Shown here: positions 38,416-46,968 of the stretch, piece by piece
Numbering within the stretch: the stretch's first letter is position 1
Layout: the number at the start of each line of letters is the position of its first letter
Assembly (NCBI RefSeq): GCF_027111335.1
Contig: NZ_CP114288.1
Location: 868,001-932,000, forward strand
Direction: 5' to 3'
Length of the DNA stretch: 64,000 nucleotides
From: Flavobacterium aquiphilum
GTDB lineage: Bacteria > Bacteroidota > Bacteroidia > Flavobacteriales > Flavobacteriaceae
Program-made: the position numbers and the translations under genes
The notes under the pieces: model-generated
Databases searched by the model: none
Seen by the model: the letters and a program-made list of their open reading frames with translations, nothing else
What the model was told of the DNA's origin: nothing

Positions 38416-38720
38416 TGATGAAAAGGGAAGTAGTAATTACTTCTAGGGCTCAAACCGAAATTCAAACTATTTTGGAGTATTTGGAAATAAAATGGAACGA
38501 AAAAACAAAAAGGAAATTTGCCAATAAGATTAATTCGATTATGATTCAGATTGTTAAAAATCCTGAATTATTTCCGGTTTCTACTGTGAATAAAAAAATC
38601 AGAAAAGCAGTTGTCAGTAGGCAATCTTCTTTGTTTTATCATTTTAACAATAAGTATATCGTTGTGGTTTCTTTGTTTGACACTAGACAAAATCCATCAA
38701 AAATTAAAAAAACACAATAA
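38415..38720 (+). CDS. ParE/RelE-family toxin
   Basis: A 101-residue basic protein of the RelE/ParE superfamily. Seen: ITSRAQTEIQTILEYLEIKWNEK, FANKIN, IVKNPELFPVS, IRKAVVSRQSSLFYHF and the closing VVSLFDTRQNPSKI, which is the core of the ParE fold. Family members poison gyrase or cleave mRNA; which applies here cannot be told. A second ATG at 38418 could be the start instead (MKREVV). The next gene, mevalonate kinase, begins 43 bp later. Confidence 0.85.
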   Translation: MMKREVVITSRAQTEIQTILEYLEIKWNEKTKRKFANKINSIMIQIVKNPELFPVSTVNKKIRKAVVSRQSSLFYHFNNKYIVVVSLFDTRQNPSKIKKTQ

Positions 38721-38763
38721 TTCCCAATGTCAAATTGGAATTAAAATCAATAAATATCCTCAA

Positions 38764-39702
38764 ATGAAAGGACCTTTATTTTACTCAAAAATATTACTCT
38801 TTGGAGAGTACGGAATTATTCGCGATTCAAAGGGATTGTCAATACCTTACAATTTTTACAATGGAGCTTTAAAGAAAAGTGAAAATCCTTCAGATGAAGC
38901 GATTCAGTCTAATGGGCATTTGAAACGATTTGTAGCTTATTTGGAGCAATTGCAAAAAGATCAGCCAAACTTGGTGACTTTTGATTTGGTGACTTTAAAT
39001 AATGATGTGGAGACGGGAATGTATTTTGATTCCAGCATTCCGCAAGGATACGGAGTGGGAAGCAGCGGTGCTTTGGTGGCTGCTATTTATGACAAATATG
39101 CCCAAGATAAAATTACTGTTTTAGAGAATTTGACACGTGAAAAGTTATTGACTCTAAAAACAATTTTTTCTCAAATGGAGAGTTTTTTCCATGGGAAAAG
39201 TTCCGGACTTGATCCTTTGAATAGTTATTTGAGCATACCAATTTTAATTAATTCCAAAGACAATATTGAAGCAACAGGAATTCCTACCCAAAGCTTTGAC
39301 GGAAAAGGAGCAGTGTTTTTATTGGATTCTGGAATCGTTGGGGAAACAGCTCCAATGGTTAATATTTTTATGGAAAACCTTAAAGACAAAGGGTTTCGTG
39401 CGATGCTGAAAAACCAATTTGTAAAATATACGGATGCCTGTGTGGAGAATTTTTTGGGCGGCGACATGAAATCATTATTTGAAAACACCAAAAAATTATC
39501 AAAAGTGGTACTGAATAATTTCAAGCCGATGATTCCTGAGCAATTTCATGGCATTTGGCAAGAAGGTATAGAGTCAAATGACTATTATCTGAAACTGTGC
39601 GGATCAGGCGGTGGTGGTTATATACTTGGATTCACTCAAGATTTGGAAAAGGCAAAAGAGTCATTGAAGGATTTTAAATTGGAAGTTGTTTATCAATTTT
39701 AA
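38764..39702 (+). CDS. Mevalonate kinase (GHMP family)
   Basis: 312 residues from the ATG at 38764 (MKGPLFYSKILLFGEYG). The frame is open from 38611, but that stretch overlaps the toxin gene. The GHMP N-terminal motif KILLFGEYGIIRDSKGLSIP, ATP loop PQGYGVGSSGALVAAIYD and C-terminal CGSGGGGYILGF are clear. It phosphorylates mevalonate in the cytoplasm and is grouped with mvaD. Another GHMP kinase is encoded at 53288-54199. Which one uses mevalonate and which phosphomevalonate is assigned by resemblance only; this one looks like flavobacterial mevalonate kinases. Confidence 0.88.
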   Translation: MKGPLFYSKILLFGEYGIIRDSKGLSIPYNFYNGALKKSENPSDEAIQSNGHLKRFVAYLEQLQKDQPNLVTFDLVTLNNDVETGMYFDSSIPQGYGVGSSGALVAAIYDKYAQDKITVLENLTREKLLTLKTIFSQMESFFHGKSSGLDPLNSYLSIPILINSKDNIEATGIPTQSFDGKGAVFLLDSGIVGETAPMVNIFMENLKDKGFRAMLKNQFVKYTDACVENFLGGDMKSLFENTKKLSKVVLNNFKPMIPEQFHGIWQEGIESNDYYLKLCGSGGGGYILGFTQDLEKAKESLKDFKLEVVYQF

Positions 39703-39758
39703 TTTTATTTAAAACGAACGCTTTTATTGGCATTACACATAAACCCCAAACAAACTCC

Positions 39759-40715
39759 ATGTTAAGCAGACAGCAAAAACTATTTGTGTTAAAGATTGTG
39801 AGTTTGTTCTCAGTGGTTAGAGGTTATAATATTCCTATTATTGCTTTGGCTCAATACTTATCTGCGATTTTTATATTGGCTCCTGAGAAAAGGGCTTTGT
39901 CGGTATTATTGGATTTTCAGCTTTTTATAATTGTATTGGCATCTAGTTTGGCTATTGCTTCAGGTTATATTATCAATAGTTTTTATGATAGTAAAAAAGA
40001 TTTGATTAATAAGCCTAATAAATCTCAATTAGATCGATTGGTGAGTCAAAACACCAAATTGAAAGTCTATTTCGGGCTTAATTTCTTTGTGGCTTTAATT
40101 GCGTTTTTTGTTTCTTTCAGAGCAGTTTTATTCTTTTCGGCTTATATTTTCCTGATTTGGTTTTATTCTCATAAAATAAAAAAGTATCCTATCGTGGGAA
40201 ATCTTATGGCCGCCTTTCTGGCAATATTGCCTTTTTTTGGGATACTCCTTTATTATTATTTAAAAATGCCATTGTATGAAATCGAAAGTAATAGTGGTAA
40301 GCTTGCTGTTATACTTTCTCATGGAGCATTTGTTTTTTTGTTAATACTTATAAGGGAAATGATAAAAGACCTGGAAAATCTAAAAGGTGATTTTGCCAGT
40401 GATTACAAAACTATCCCGATTATTTACGGAGAAAAAGTTTCTAAAAAAATTATTACCGGATTGGCGATTCTCACAATTGTTCCGGTTTATTTTTTAATCA
40501 ATGTTTATGATGTTGGTTATATGGATATTTACTTTTATTTTGGATTCATAATTATGATTTTTTTCCTACTGTATTTATGGAAATGGGAAACAAAGGAAAA
40601 GTATGTTTTGTTGCATAATGTTTTGAAATTTCTAATTGTTGCCGGGGTATTTTGTATTGTCTTGATCAACCCGAGCGTTTTGTGGCACGGAAAAAATTTA
40701 TTGTTGAAGATTTAA
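39759..40715 (+). CDS. UbiA-family prenyltransferase
   Basis: A 318-residue inner-membrane protein with about eight or nine hydrophobic segments. The first prenyl-diphosphate site is NSFYDSKKD (N-x3-D-x3-D), and the second is at about 200-215, with EMIKDLENLKGDFASDYKT. It transfers an isoprenoid chain to an acceptor. Bacteroidota homologues are often annotated as geranylgeranylglycerol-phosphate geranylgeranyltransferase-like, but the acceptor could also be a quinone ring. Its place directly behind mevalonate kinase fits isoprenoid use. Confidence 0.85.
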   Translation: MLSRQQKLFVLKIVSLFSVVRGYNIPIIALAQYLSAIFILAPEKRALSVLLDFQLFIIVLASSLAIASGYIINSFYDSKKDLINKPNKSQLDRLVSQNTKLKVYFGLNFFVALIAFFVSFRAVLFFSAYIFLIWFYSHKIKKYPIVGNLMAAFLAILPFFGILLYYYLKMPLYEIESNSGKLAVILSHGAFVFLLILIREMIKDLENLKGDFASDYKTIPIIYGEKVSKKIITGLAILTIVPVYFLINVYDVGYMDIYFYFGFIIMIFFLLYLWKWETKEKYVLLHNVLKFLIVAGVFCIVLINPSVLWHGKNLLLKI

Positions 40716-40762
40716 GACATTAATCGGAGTTTGATTATTTATGAAAACAAAATGTTGAGCCT

Positions 40763-40864
40763 TAGCCACGATGGGAGCAAGTATCCTTTTATGTTGGGGT
40801 TCAACATAAAAGATACTGCGGACAGCGGGACCTATGTTGATAGAAAGCAAAATGTTCCTGCTCC
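40763..40864 (+). repeat. Flavo-1-like element, copy D
   Basis: It begins TAGCCACGATGGGAGC and continues to TATCCTTTTATGTTG, whose arm pairs with CAACATAAAAGATA across a short loop. It ends CAGCGGGACC ... GCTCC (102 nt). It is the shortest of four copies and lies in the gap between the prenyltransferase and the pseudouridine synthase gene. Confidence 0.6.
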
Positions 40865-40895
40865 TAAAAAATAATTAATACAATTGTTAAAAATC

Positions 40896-40923
40896 GTTTC
40901 CCAACATATAAATACTATCTTTG
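40896..40923 (+). promoter_or_regulatory. Promoter of the pseudouridine synthase gene
   Basis: TATCTTTG at 40916-40923 matches TAnnTTTG exactly. GTTT at 40896-40899 is a weak, close -33 box. The start codon follows 20 bases later. Confidence 0.55.
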
Positions 40924-40942
40924 CATCAAATTTTAGAATATT

Positions 40943-41851
40943 ATGGAGAATAAAGGAGGCAATAATAAGAGAAGCGGTGCTAGACCAACTGGTTCAAGAC
41001 CGGGTCTTAACAAGTCTAAACCTGCGTTGCCAAAAAGAGCACAGGGGCCTAAAAAAGCAAAACCAAATACTAAGTTCCCAGATACTGCCACGAATAAAGT
41101 AGAGAGAAAGCCGGATCAGGCTCCAAAAAGAGCTAAGGCGAAAGACGAGATTCGTTTGAACAAATACATCGCAAATTCGGGGGTTTGTTCCAGACGTGAT
41201 GCGGATATTTATATTCAGTCAGGGAATGTGAAAGTGAATGGTGTTTCGGTTACTGAAATGGGTTATCTGGTAAAACCGGGAGATGTCGTTAATTTTGACG
41301 GGACAGTTATTACGCCTGAGAAAAAAGTGTATATCTTGTTGAATAAACCTAAAAATTTCACTACAGCTTTGGATGAAGGTCAGGAGTATAGAAATGTATT
41401 GGAATTGGTAAAAGGGTCAACGACTTCGAAAATAGCTCCAATTGGTAGAATGGACAAAAACACTACAGGATTGTTGGTGTTTACCAATGATACCGATATG
41501 ATCCGTAAGTTTACGTTGCCGAATCAAAAATCACCCAAAATATACCAAGTTTCCTTAGATAAAAATTTAAAATTTGAGGATTTGGAAAAGATTGCAAAAG
41601 GACTTGTGTTGGAAGGACACCGAGTTCATGTTGAGGAAGTAAGTTATATTGAAGGAGAGGCAAAAAGTGAAATCGGAATTAAAATAAGGTCTGCCAATAT
41701 TAAAGTTGTACGTTCGATATTTGAAAATTTCAAATATGATGTGCTTAAAATTGACCGTGTTGCATTTGCCGGTTTGACAAAGAAAAACTTACCGCGAGGT
41801 AATTGGAGAGTTCTTACAGATCAAGAGATTATCAATTTGAAGAATGCATAA
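40943..41851 (+). CDS. RluB/RsuA-family 23S rRNA pseudouridine synthase
   Basis: A 302-residue enzyme. The first 65 residues are a lysine- and proline-rich tail. Then come an S4 RNA-binding domain (about 70-130: IRLNKYIANSGVCSRRDAD) and the pseudouridine synthase domain with catalytic Asp in GRMDKNTTGLL (about 170-180). The order S4 then RsuA/RluB-type domain and the length suggest a RluB-like enzyme acting on 23S rRNA. RluE and RluF are close relatives, so the exact uridine is not known. It is monocistronic, with its own promoter and terminator. Confidence 0.92.
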   Translation: MENKGGNNKRSGARPTGSRPGLNKSKPALPKRAQGPKKAKPNTKFPDTATNKVERKPDQAPKRAKAKDEIRLNKYIANSGVCSRRDADIYIQSGNVKVNGVSVTEMGYLVKPGDVVNFDGTVITPEKKVYILLNKPKNFTTALDEGQEYRNVLELVKGSTTSKIAPIGRMDKNTTGLLVFTNDTDMIRKFTLPNQKSPKIYQVSLDKNLKFEDLEKIAKGLVLEGHRVHVEEVSYIEGEAKSEIGIKIRSANIKVVRSIFENFKYDVLKIDRVAFAGLTKKNLPRGNWRVLTDQEIINLKNA

Positions 41852-41871
41852 TCTTTAGAAAATATTTTTAG

Positions 41872-41909
41872 ATCCCTTTCGTCCTTAAGATGCAAAGGGA
41901 TTTTTTTTG
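41872..41909 (+). terminator. Rho-independent terminator
   Basis: ATCCCTTT/AAAGGGAT around a 14-base loop, followed by eight Ts, 20 bases behind the pseudouridine synthase gene. Confidence 0.8.
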
Positions 41910-41911
41910 AG

Positions 41912-42520
41912 TTAGAGCTTAAAAATTTTACTAAAAAAGTGTGTTTTTGAGCTGGTTTTCACTAAGGTGTTGGAGTCGGAGTAAGCATCGTTATATTCAA
42001 AATTTGAATATCCCAAAAGTACCCGAATGCCTTCAGGGACATTATTTAAGATTAATTTTTTTTGCGAATTTAAATCGTCTTGAATAATTGCCGCTTTTTG
42101 TTTTTCATTTGCAAAATGCGATAATATTAGCATGACAGCAAAATTTAAGATGGCTCCCGCAGTATCACTTTTGATGCCAATTTCATTTGAGATCATTTCG
42201 GATATGCGTCCTTTTTTGGAAGAAAAAATTGCATTGAGAGGATTAAAACCTTCGTGTTCAAATGAGTAATTTATCGAGGAAATTTTACCGTTTTCAAATT
42301 CTGTGGTTTTGTAAAATTCGGTGAAGGTTATCGATTCTATAATTTTGTCAAATAAAGTGGAGTTGTCCATTATATTTTCGAGGCCAATGAGAACAGTACA
42401 AATACTCGTATCTATAGATTTTCTCAATAGTTGATCGTTTTCTTCAAATTTTTTACAAAATATTGAAATTAATGGCGAAGTTATAATGTTTCGTAGTTGA
42501 ATAAGTAAAACGGGGGTCAT
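41912..42520 (-). CDS. DUF937-like protein
   Basis: A 202-residue protein without signal peptide or membrane segments. An N-terminal helical region (about 30-80) is followed by NAIFSSKKGRISEMISNEI and then GIKSDTAGAILNFAVMLILSHFANEKQ (about 100-145). This follows the DUF937 pattern of a G-x-K/Q loop and a hydrophobic A-P-like helix. The closing part mentions a surface-like YSNFEYND stretch. Function is unknown, and I assign the family with moderate certainty. It lies in the same orientation as the response regulator and kinase genes upstream, with 231 bp between. Confidence 0.6.
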   Translation of the reverse strand: MTPVLLIQLRNIITSPLISIFCKKFEENDQLLRKSIDTSICTVLIGLENIMDNSTLFDKIIESITFTEFYKTTEFENGKISSINYSFEHEGFNPLNAIFSSKKGRISEMISNEIGIKSDTAGAILNFAVMLILSHFANEKQKAAIIQDDLNSQKKLILNNVPEGIRVLLGYSNFEYNDAYSDSNTLVKTSSKTHFFSKIFKL

Positions 42521-42751
42521 ATTTTATCTTTTATCAAACAAATTTTTATTTGTACAGGCTCTAAATAATCGACAAAACGCCTAATTTTCCGATTATTGGA
42601 TAAATATATAAAAAAATTAACAATGACCAATAAAAAATATTTATTTGTTAAAAAAACGTACATGACGTTATAAAAGGACTTTTTTTCTGTTTTTTTAATA
42701 AATTAGCATGAAAAGTTTTTTTGGTAACCGTAAGAATATATATTATTTTAA

Positions 42752-43174
42752 TTATTCTGGAAAAAACGTATTCATAATCGAAGTCAATCCTTCGAGGGTA
42801 AGTGCTTTGTTTTGAAAACCTGAAATTGCTTTAAAATTTGAAGCTTTTTCTCTGTCATCAGGGTTTAGCGAGCTGGTAAGCATGACAATTATTATATGGC
42901 CTTTTTGGTTTTCGTCCAATTTTTCAAAAGCTTCGGCAAATTCCCATCCATCCATTACCGGCATATTGATATCCAGTAAAATGAGCATAGGTTGTGGAAA
43001 TATGTTATCCTCTTTTTGGTATTGACCACTATTTGTTAAGTAGTCTAATGCTTGTTTTCCATTCAAAACGGTTTCAATATGGTCTGTAATTCCAGCTTTT
43101 TTGATTATCATTTTGCTGATGAAATTGGTTGCCATATCATCATCAATTAGTAAAACAGAATTTAATTTTTTCAT
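42752..43174 (-). CDS. Single-domain response regulator
   Basis: A 140-residue receiver domain with no output domain. The acidic pocket is D11-D13 (LLIDDD), phospho-acceptor D68 in LLDINMP, T100 in VMLTSS and K123 in FQNKAL. It belongs to the Rcp1-like stand-alone group common in Bacteroidota. It lies 50 bp behind the histidine kinase gene at 43225-45642 in the same direction, so it is the likely phosphorylation target. It would act by protein contact or phosphorelay. Confidence 0.93.
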   Translation of the reverse strand: MKKLNSVLLIDDDMATNFISKMIIKKAGITDHIETVLNGKQALDYLTNSGQYQKEDNIFPQPMLILLDINMPVMDGWEFAEAFEKLDENQKGHIIIVMLTSSLNPDDREKASNFKAISGFQNKALTLEGLTSIMNTFFPE

Positions 43175-43224
43175 TTTTTTTGAGATTAGTATGTCTTTAA
43201 TTTTTTGAAAATTCTCTTTTAGTT

Positions 43225-45642
43225 TTATTTTTTAATAGGTATAGTAAAATGAATACTGGTGCCTGCTCCCAATGTGGATTTAATCCAAATGTTTCCTCCG
43301 TGCAAGGCTATTATTTTTTTACAAATAGCTAGTCCAATTCCTGTTCCCGGATAATCTTCCCGGTTATTAAGGCGTTTAAAAATGACAAAGGCTTTTTCTT
43401 TGTCGCGCTCGTCAATTCCTATACCATTGTCTTCAACAGTAAATTGCCAATTTTCATCTATTAATTTTGCATTAATTTTAATGATTGGAGGGGCTTCTTT
43501 CTTCCTGAATTTTATGGCATTGGATATTAAATGTTGAAACAATTCGGTCAATTCTATTGAATAGCCTTTTAGTTTGGGTAAATCTTCGATTGTAATTTTA
43601 CAATTTGTCTCTTCTATAATTTCTGATAAAGATGAAATGGCGTCATTTACAATTTCGTTACAATTGATTTCTTCTAGCTCAATTTGGTTTCCGATTCGGG
43701 AGTAGTCCAATAAACCTTTGACCAGTTTTTGCATTCTGTCGGAGGATTCCAAAATGAAGTTAAGATACTGATTGATGTTTTCGTTAATTTCTTTTTGGAA
43801 TTCCGTTTTGATGAGTTCTGAGAAATATTTTAGGGTAACTAAAGGTTCTTGTAAATCATGTGAGGTGATATAGGCAAATTGCTCTAATTCTTTATTCTGA
43901 ATTTGTAATTTCTGGTTTTGATAAGCAATTTCATTTTCGTTTTCTTTTCTTTGGGTAATGTCCCTTGCGATTGCGTTTATATGATGTTTATTTCCTTCAT
44001 TGTCAAAAATCATTTTGGCGCTTAGGGAAATGTGTTTTAATGATCCAGATTTTTTTTTAATCACTCTTTCGTAATAATACAAAACAGAATGTTCATTTAC
44101 GAGTTTGATTACTTCGTCACTTTTTTCGTCATCGGGTTGTAAAAAATAGGTCGGTTTTCCAATCAATTCTTCTGCGGTATATCCGCAAAAATCTTTTATT
44201 GACGGACTTAGATCAATAAAAATTCCGTTGATATCAGTTTGGAAAATTACGTCCTGAACAGTTTCAAATATATTTCGGTATTTTTCTTCGCTTCTTTTTA
44301 AAGCTTCTTCATCTTTTATTTTTTTGGTAATATCTGTCGAAATAACCGTGGCACCAATAATACCGTCGTTTTTGCTTGCAATTGGGCTGGTCTTAAATTC
44401 CCAATGGCTATTGTTGGAGTCAAAATGTTTTACGGTAGTTGTGTTTTCTCCTAAAAATGCCTTGTTTAATACTTCCACTGCTTCATCTAAATCTTCCTTT
44501 TTGATATTGCAATCCTGTAATTTCATACCCAAAGCAATGTTAGCGCCAAACAAGATTTTCATGTTACGGCTGTGCTGGTGGTTAAAACTTAGATATTCAT
44601 AATTTCGACCAATGGAATAGATACTGAAGTTTTTTGGACTTTCAAGTGTAGATTCGAGTAGAATTTGATTTTTACGAAGATTGTTTTCACTTGCTATAAT
44701 TGAATCTTCGGCTTTTTTTCGTTCGGCAATAATTCCTGATAAAAAAAGACTGCAAATGCTTATTGTGCTAAGAAATAGATCCAAAAATAAAATAGAATCG
44801 TTCATGTGTCCTTCGTTGAAAGGTCCTATTCCCTGAGTTGTTGTTATTATCGCAAATAATGAAATAATTAAGATGATTAGTGTTGTGATTTGAATTGGAA
44901 ATCGATAAGCAGACCAAAACAATAGAGGGAAGATGAGGTATTTTAAGTCGTTGTATTGAAAAAAAACTAATAAGTAAACCACAATAGATAGTAATCCATA
45001 GAATGTTAATTCGAAGAAGTTGAAATTATTTCTTTTAAACGAGTCCTTTAAAAACCAAGACAATATTAAAGGCGTAATTAAAATTATTCCGATTGCATCC
45101 CCAAGCCACCATGTTTTGTAGGTGTACCAAAATTGTTCGATAGGTACTGAGCCTTCAACGATCAAACTGATTACTCCTGTTAATGAAGTTATTGTAGAAT
45201 AGGAGATTGATCCTAAAATAAGAAGTATTAGTACACTTCGACCATTGTTCAAAGGATCTTCTTTTTTGCATAAGCGTAACACTATACTTGTGCCTGTAAT
45301 TGCTGCTATTGTTGTGCCAATCGAAATAAAGATACCTATTGGGATGTAAGTTAGAAAATGTTCTTTATTGAGATTTAGAATATTTACATGGATAAAAGTA
45401 TTTGAATAAAGAGAGCCAATCCAGACGCCGATAAGTGCTTTGTGACCCAAAATCAATACCGATGCAAAAGCAAATCCTGAAGCAATAAAAACAGGACTCA
45501 CAGTTCCAGGATCAATTGTTACTAAAAAACTTATTTTGACAAGTAAAATATATAATGCCGCAATCACAAAAATTGCAATTGGAGTAGACCTTAATAGTGA
45601 AGGTATCGAATATAAAGGAGTTAATGAATTGCCTGATTTCAT
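43225..45642 (-). CDS. MASE1-PAS-PAS sensor histidine kinase
   Basis: An 805-residue membrane sensor. The N-terminal MASE1-like integral domain covers about residues 20-305 with eight or so hydrophobic segments. Two PAS domains follow (about 325-440 and 450-565, the second ending ARDITQRK). HisKA has phospho-acceptor H595 in ITSHDLQEP, the N-box is at 706-713, and DNGIGI (738-743) and GTGIGLAI (766-773) are the ATP-lid motifs. The arrangement resembles the phytochrome/light-type kinases paired with Rcp1-like regulators, and the next gene is such a regulator. The stimulus is unknown. Confidence 0.92.
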   Translation of the reverse strand: MKSGNSLTPLYSIPSLLRSTPIAIFVIAALYILLVKISFLVTIDPGTVSPVFIASGFAFASVLILGHKALIGVWIGSLYSNTFIHVNILNLNKEHFLTYIPIGIFISIGTTIAAITGTSIVLRLCKKEDPLNNGRSVLILLILGSISYSTITSLTGVISLIVEGSVPIEQFWYTYKTWWLGDAIGIILITPLILSWFLKDSFKRNNFNFFELTFYGLLSIVVYLLVFFQYNDLKYLIFPLLFWSAYRFPIQITTLIILIISLFAIITTTQGIGPFNEGHMNDSILFLDLFLSTISICSLFLSGIIAERKKAEDSIIASENNLRKNQILLESTLESPKNFSIYSIGRNYEYLSFNHQHSRNMKILFGANIALGMKLQDCNIKKEDLDEAVEVLNKAFLGENTTTVKHFDSNNSHWEFKTSPIASKNDGIIGATVISTDITKKIKDEEALKRSEEKYRNIFETVQDVIFQTDINGIFIDLSPSIKDFCGYTAEELIGKPTYFLQPDDEKSDEVIKLVNEHSVLYYYERVIKKKSGSLKHISLSAKMIFDNEGNKHHINAIARDITQRKENENEIAYQNQKLQIQNKELEQFAYITSHDLQEPLVTLKYFSELIKTEFQKEINENINQYLNFILESSDRMQKLVKGLLDYSRIGNQIELEEINCNEIVNDAISSLSEIIEETNCKITIEDLPKLKGYSIELTELFQHLISNAIKFRKKEAPPIIKINAKLIDENWQFTVEDNGIGIDERDKEKAFVIFKRLNNREDYPGTGIGLAICKKIIALHGGNIWIKSTLGAGTSIHFTIPIKK

Positions 45643-45987
45643 TATATTTTGCTTAAATAAATGGGAATCACTAAAAAAATGACAAATTTTGTCGCAATAT
45701 ACTGATACTAAAGATACCTATTTTTCTGAAAAAAATATTTGGATTCCTAAAAATGTAAGTTTGACGGGATGAAATTACAATATTTATACGAAAAATTTTA
45801 TAAAAATAAAGTGTTTTTGTAGGTATTTGTAGCTGGAAAGTCTAATTTTTGGATTCGAAAAAAAATAGAATTGTAACTGATGGAGTATATTTTTTTTGTT
45901 TAGATTATCTAATATTTTTGCTTAATCCTCAACTTTTTGCGCAAGATCCTTGATCCCCTAAAAATCCAAATGGAAATGGATTATAAA
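45643..45987. other. Spacer between histidine kinase and tRNA-Phe
   Basis: About 345 bases with no gene. On the minus strand, TATCTTTA (45711-45718) is one base off a -7 box and could serve the kinase gene. Otherwise only AT-rich sequence. Confidence 0.4.
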
Positions 45988-46015
45988 CAAAAAACCCACT
46001 CGGTTGAGTGGGTTT
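45988..46015 (-). terminator. Terminator of tRNA-Phe
   Basis: A perfect stem AAACCCACTC/GAGTGGGTTT with loop GGTT. On the minus strand it is followed by a T-run, 3 bases behind the tRNA 3' end. Confidence 0.85.
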
Positions 46016-46017
46016 CG

Positions 46018-46090
46018 TGGTACCTCCAGGGATCGAACCAGGGACACATGGATTTTCAGTCCATTGCTCTACCATCTGAGCTAAGGTACC
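46018..46090 (-). tRNA. tRNA-Phe (GAA)
   Basis: A 73-nt cloverleaf on the minus strand. Acceptor GGTACCT pairs with AGGTACC, the anticodon loop is CTGAAAA (GAA) and the discriminator is A. CCA is not encoded. It is transcribed alone with its own terminator. Confidence 0.96.
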
Positions 46091-46233
46091 GTGCTTTTCG
46101 TTTCAGCTTGTCACTTTCAACAGCGAGTCTGTGAACTTGTTTGCGGGTGCAAATATAGAATCTTTTTTAATTTAAACAATACATTTTTTTAAAAAAAATC
46201 TATTTGTACCTTAGCGTTTCTAAAAATGAAACC

Positions 46234-46968
46234 ATGGTTTTAACTATTGATGTTGGGAATTCAAGAATTAAAGGCGCTGTTTTTGAGAAGGATAACTCCT
46301 TGGAGCTATTCGTTTTTTCTAGAGATGAAATTCAAAAAAAAATTGAAATTATTTTGAAAAAATATCCAAAAATTACGCATTTGGTCGTGGCTTCAGTTGG
46401 AAAAGCCGATAAAGATTTGTTTTTGAACTTTAAAAATGAGCTTGATGTATGGTTTATTTCTCATGAAGACGCCTTTCCTTTTGTTAATAATTATGCTACC
46501 CCAAAAACATTAGGTATTGACAGAATGGTCTTGGCAGCTGGGGCAACTTTACAGTTTAAAGGCCAAAATCGATTAATTATTGATGCTGGAACTTGCGTGA
46601 CTTATGATTTTGTGGATGAAAATGATGTGTATCACGGAGGAGCCATTTCTCCAGGCTTGCGTTTGCGATATGAATCCTTGCATAATTTTACCGAAAAGCT
46701 ACCTTTGCTGCAAGTTAATAATCCAAAGCACTTTGTAGGGGATTCGACCGCAGAAGCTATTCATTCAGGAATTGTAAATGGATTGGTCTATGAGATTAGC
46801 GGTTTTGTCGATGAATATAAGTCTAAACATACAAACTTTATCATAATTTTAACGGGTGGTGACTCAGAATTTTTGGCTAAACGATTAAAAAATACCATAT
46901 TTGCCAATTCAAATTTTCTTTTAGAGAGTTTGAATCGAATTTTTCAATATAAAATAGGAAATGATTAA
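46234..46968 (+). CDS. coaX: Type III pantothenate kinase
   Basis: 244 residues from the ATG at 46234 (MVLTIDVGNSRIKGAVF); ten extra residues upstream lack family character. It phosphorylates pantothenate, the first step of coenzyme A synthesis, in the cytoplasm. It has the ASKHA phosphate loop IDVGNSRIK, TLGIDRMVLAAGA, IIDAGTCVTYDFVD and GGAISPGLRLRYESLH, all CoaX signatures. It overlaps the next gene by 8 bases; coaX followed by an outer-membrane protein and lptC is, as I remember it, a common flavobacterial order. Confidence 0.95.
   Translation: MVLTIDVGNSRIKGAVFEKDNSLELFVFSRDEIQKKIEIILKKYPKITHLVVASVGKADKDLFLNFKNELDVWFISHEDAFPFVNNYATPKTLGIDRMVLAAGATLQFKGQNRLIIDAGTCVTYDFVDENDVYHGGAISPGLRLRYESLHNFTEKLPLLQVNNPKHFVGDSTAEAIHSGIVNGLVYEISGFVDEYKSKHTNFIIILTGGDSEFLAKRLKNTIFANSNFLLESLNRIFQYKIGND

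Noticed and set aside
38611..38763. Upstream extension of the mevalonate kinase frame
   Set aside because: It overlaps the ParE toxin gene in another frame; the kinase motif KILLFGEYG starts directly after the ATG at 38764.
45937..46134. 65-codon frame over tRNA-Phe
   Set aside because: It runs through the tRNA and its terminator on the opposite strand.
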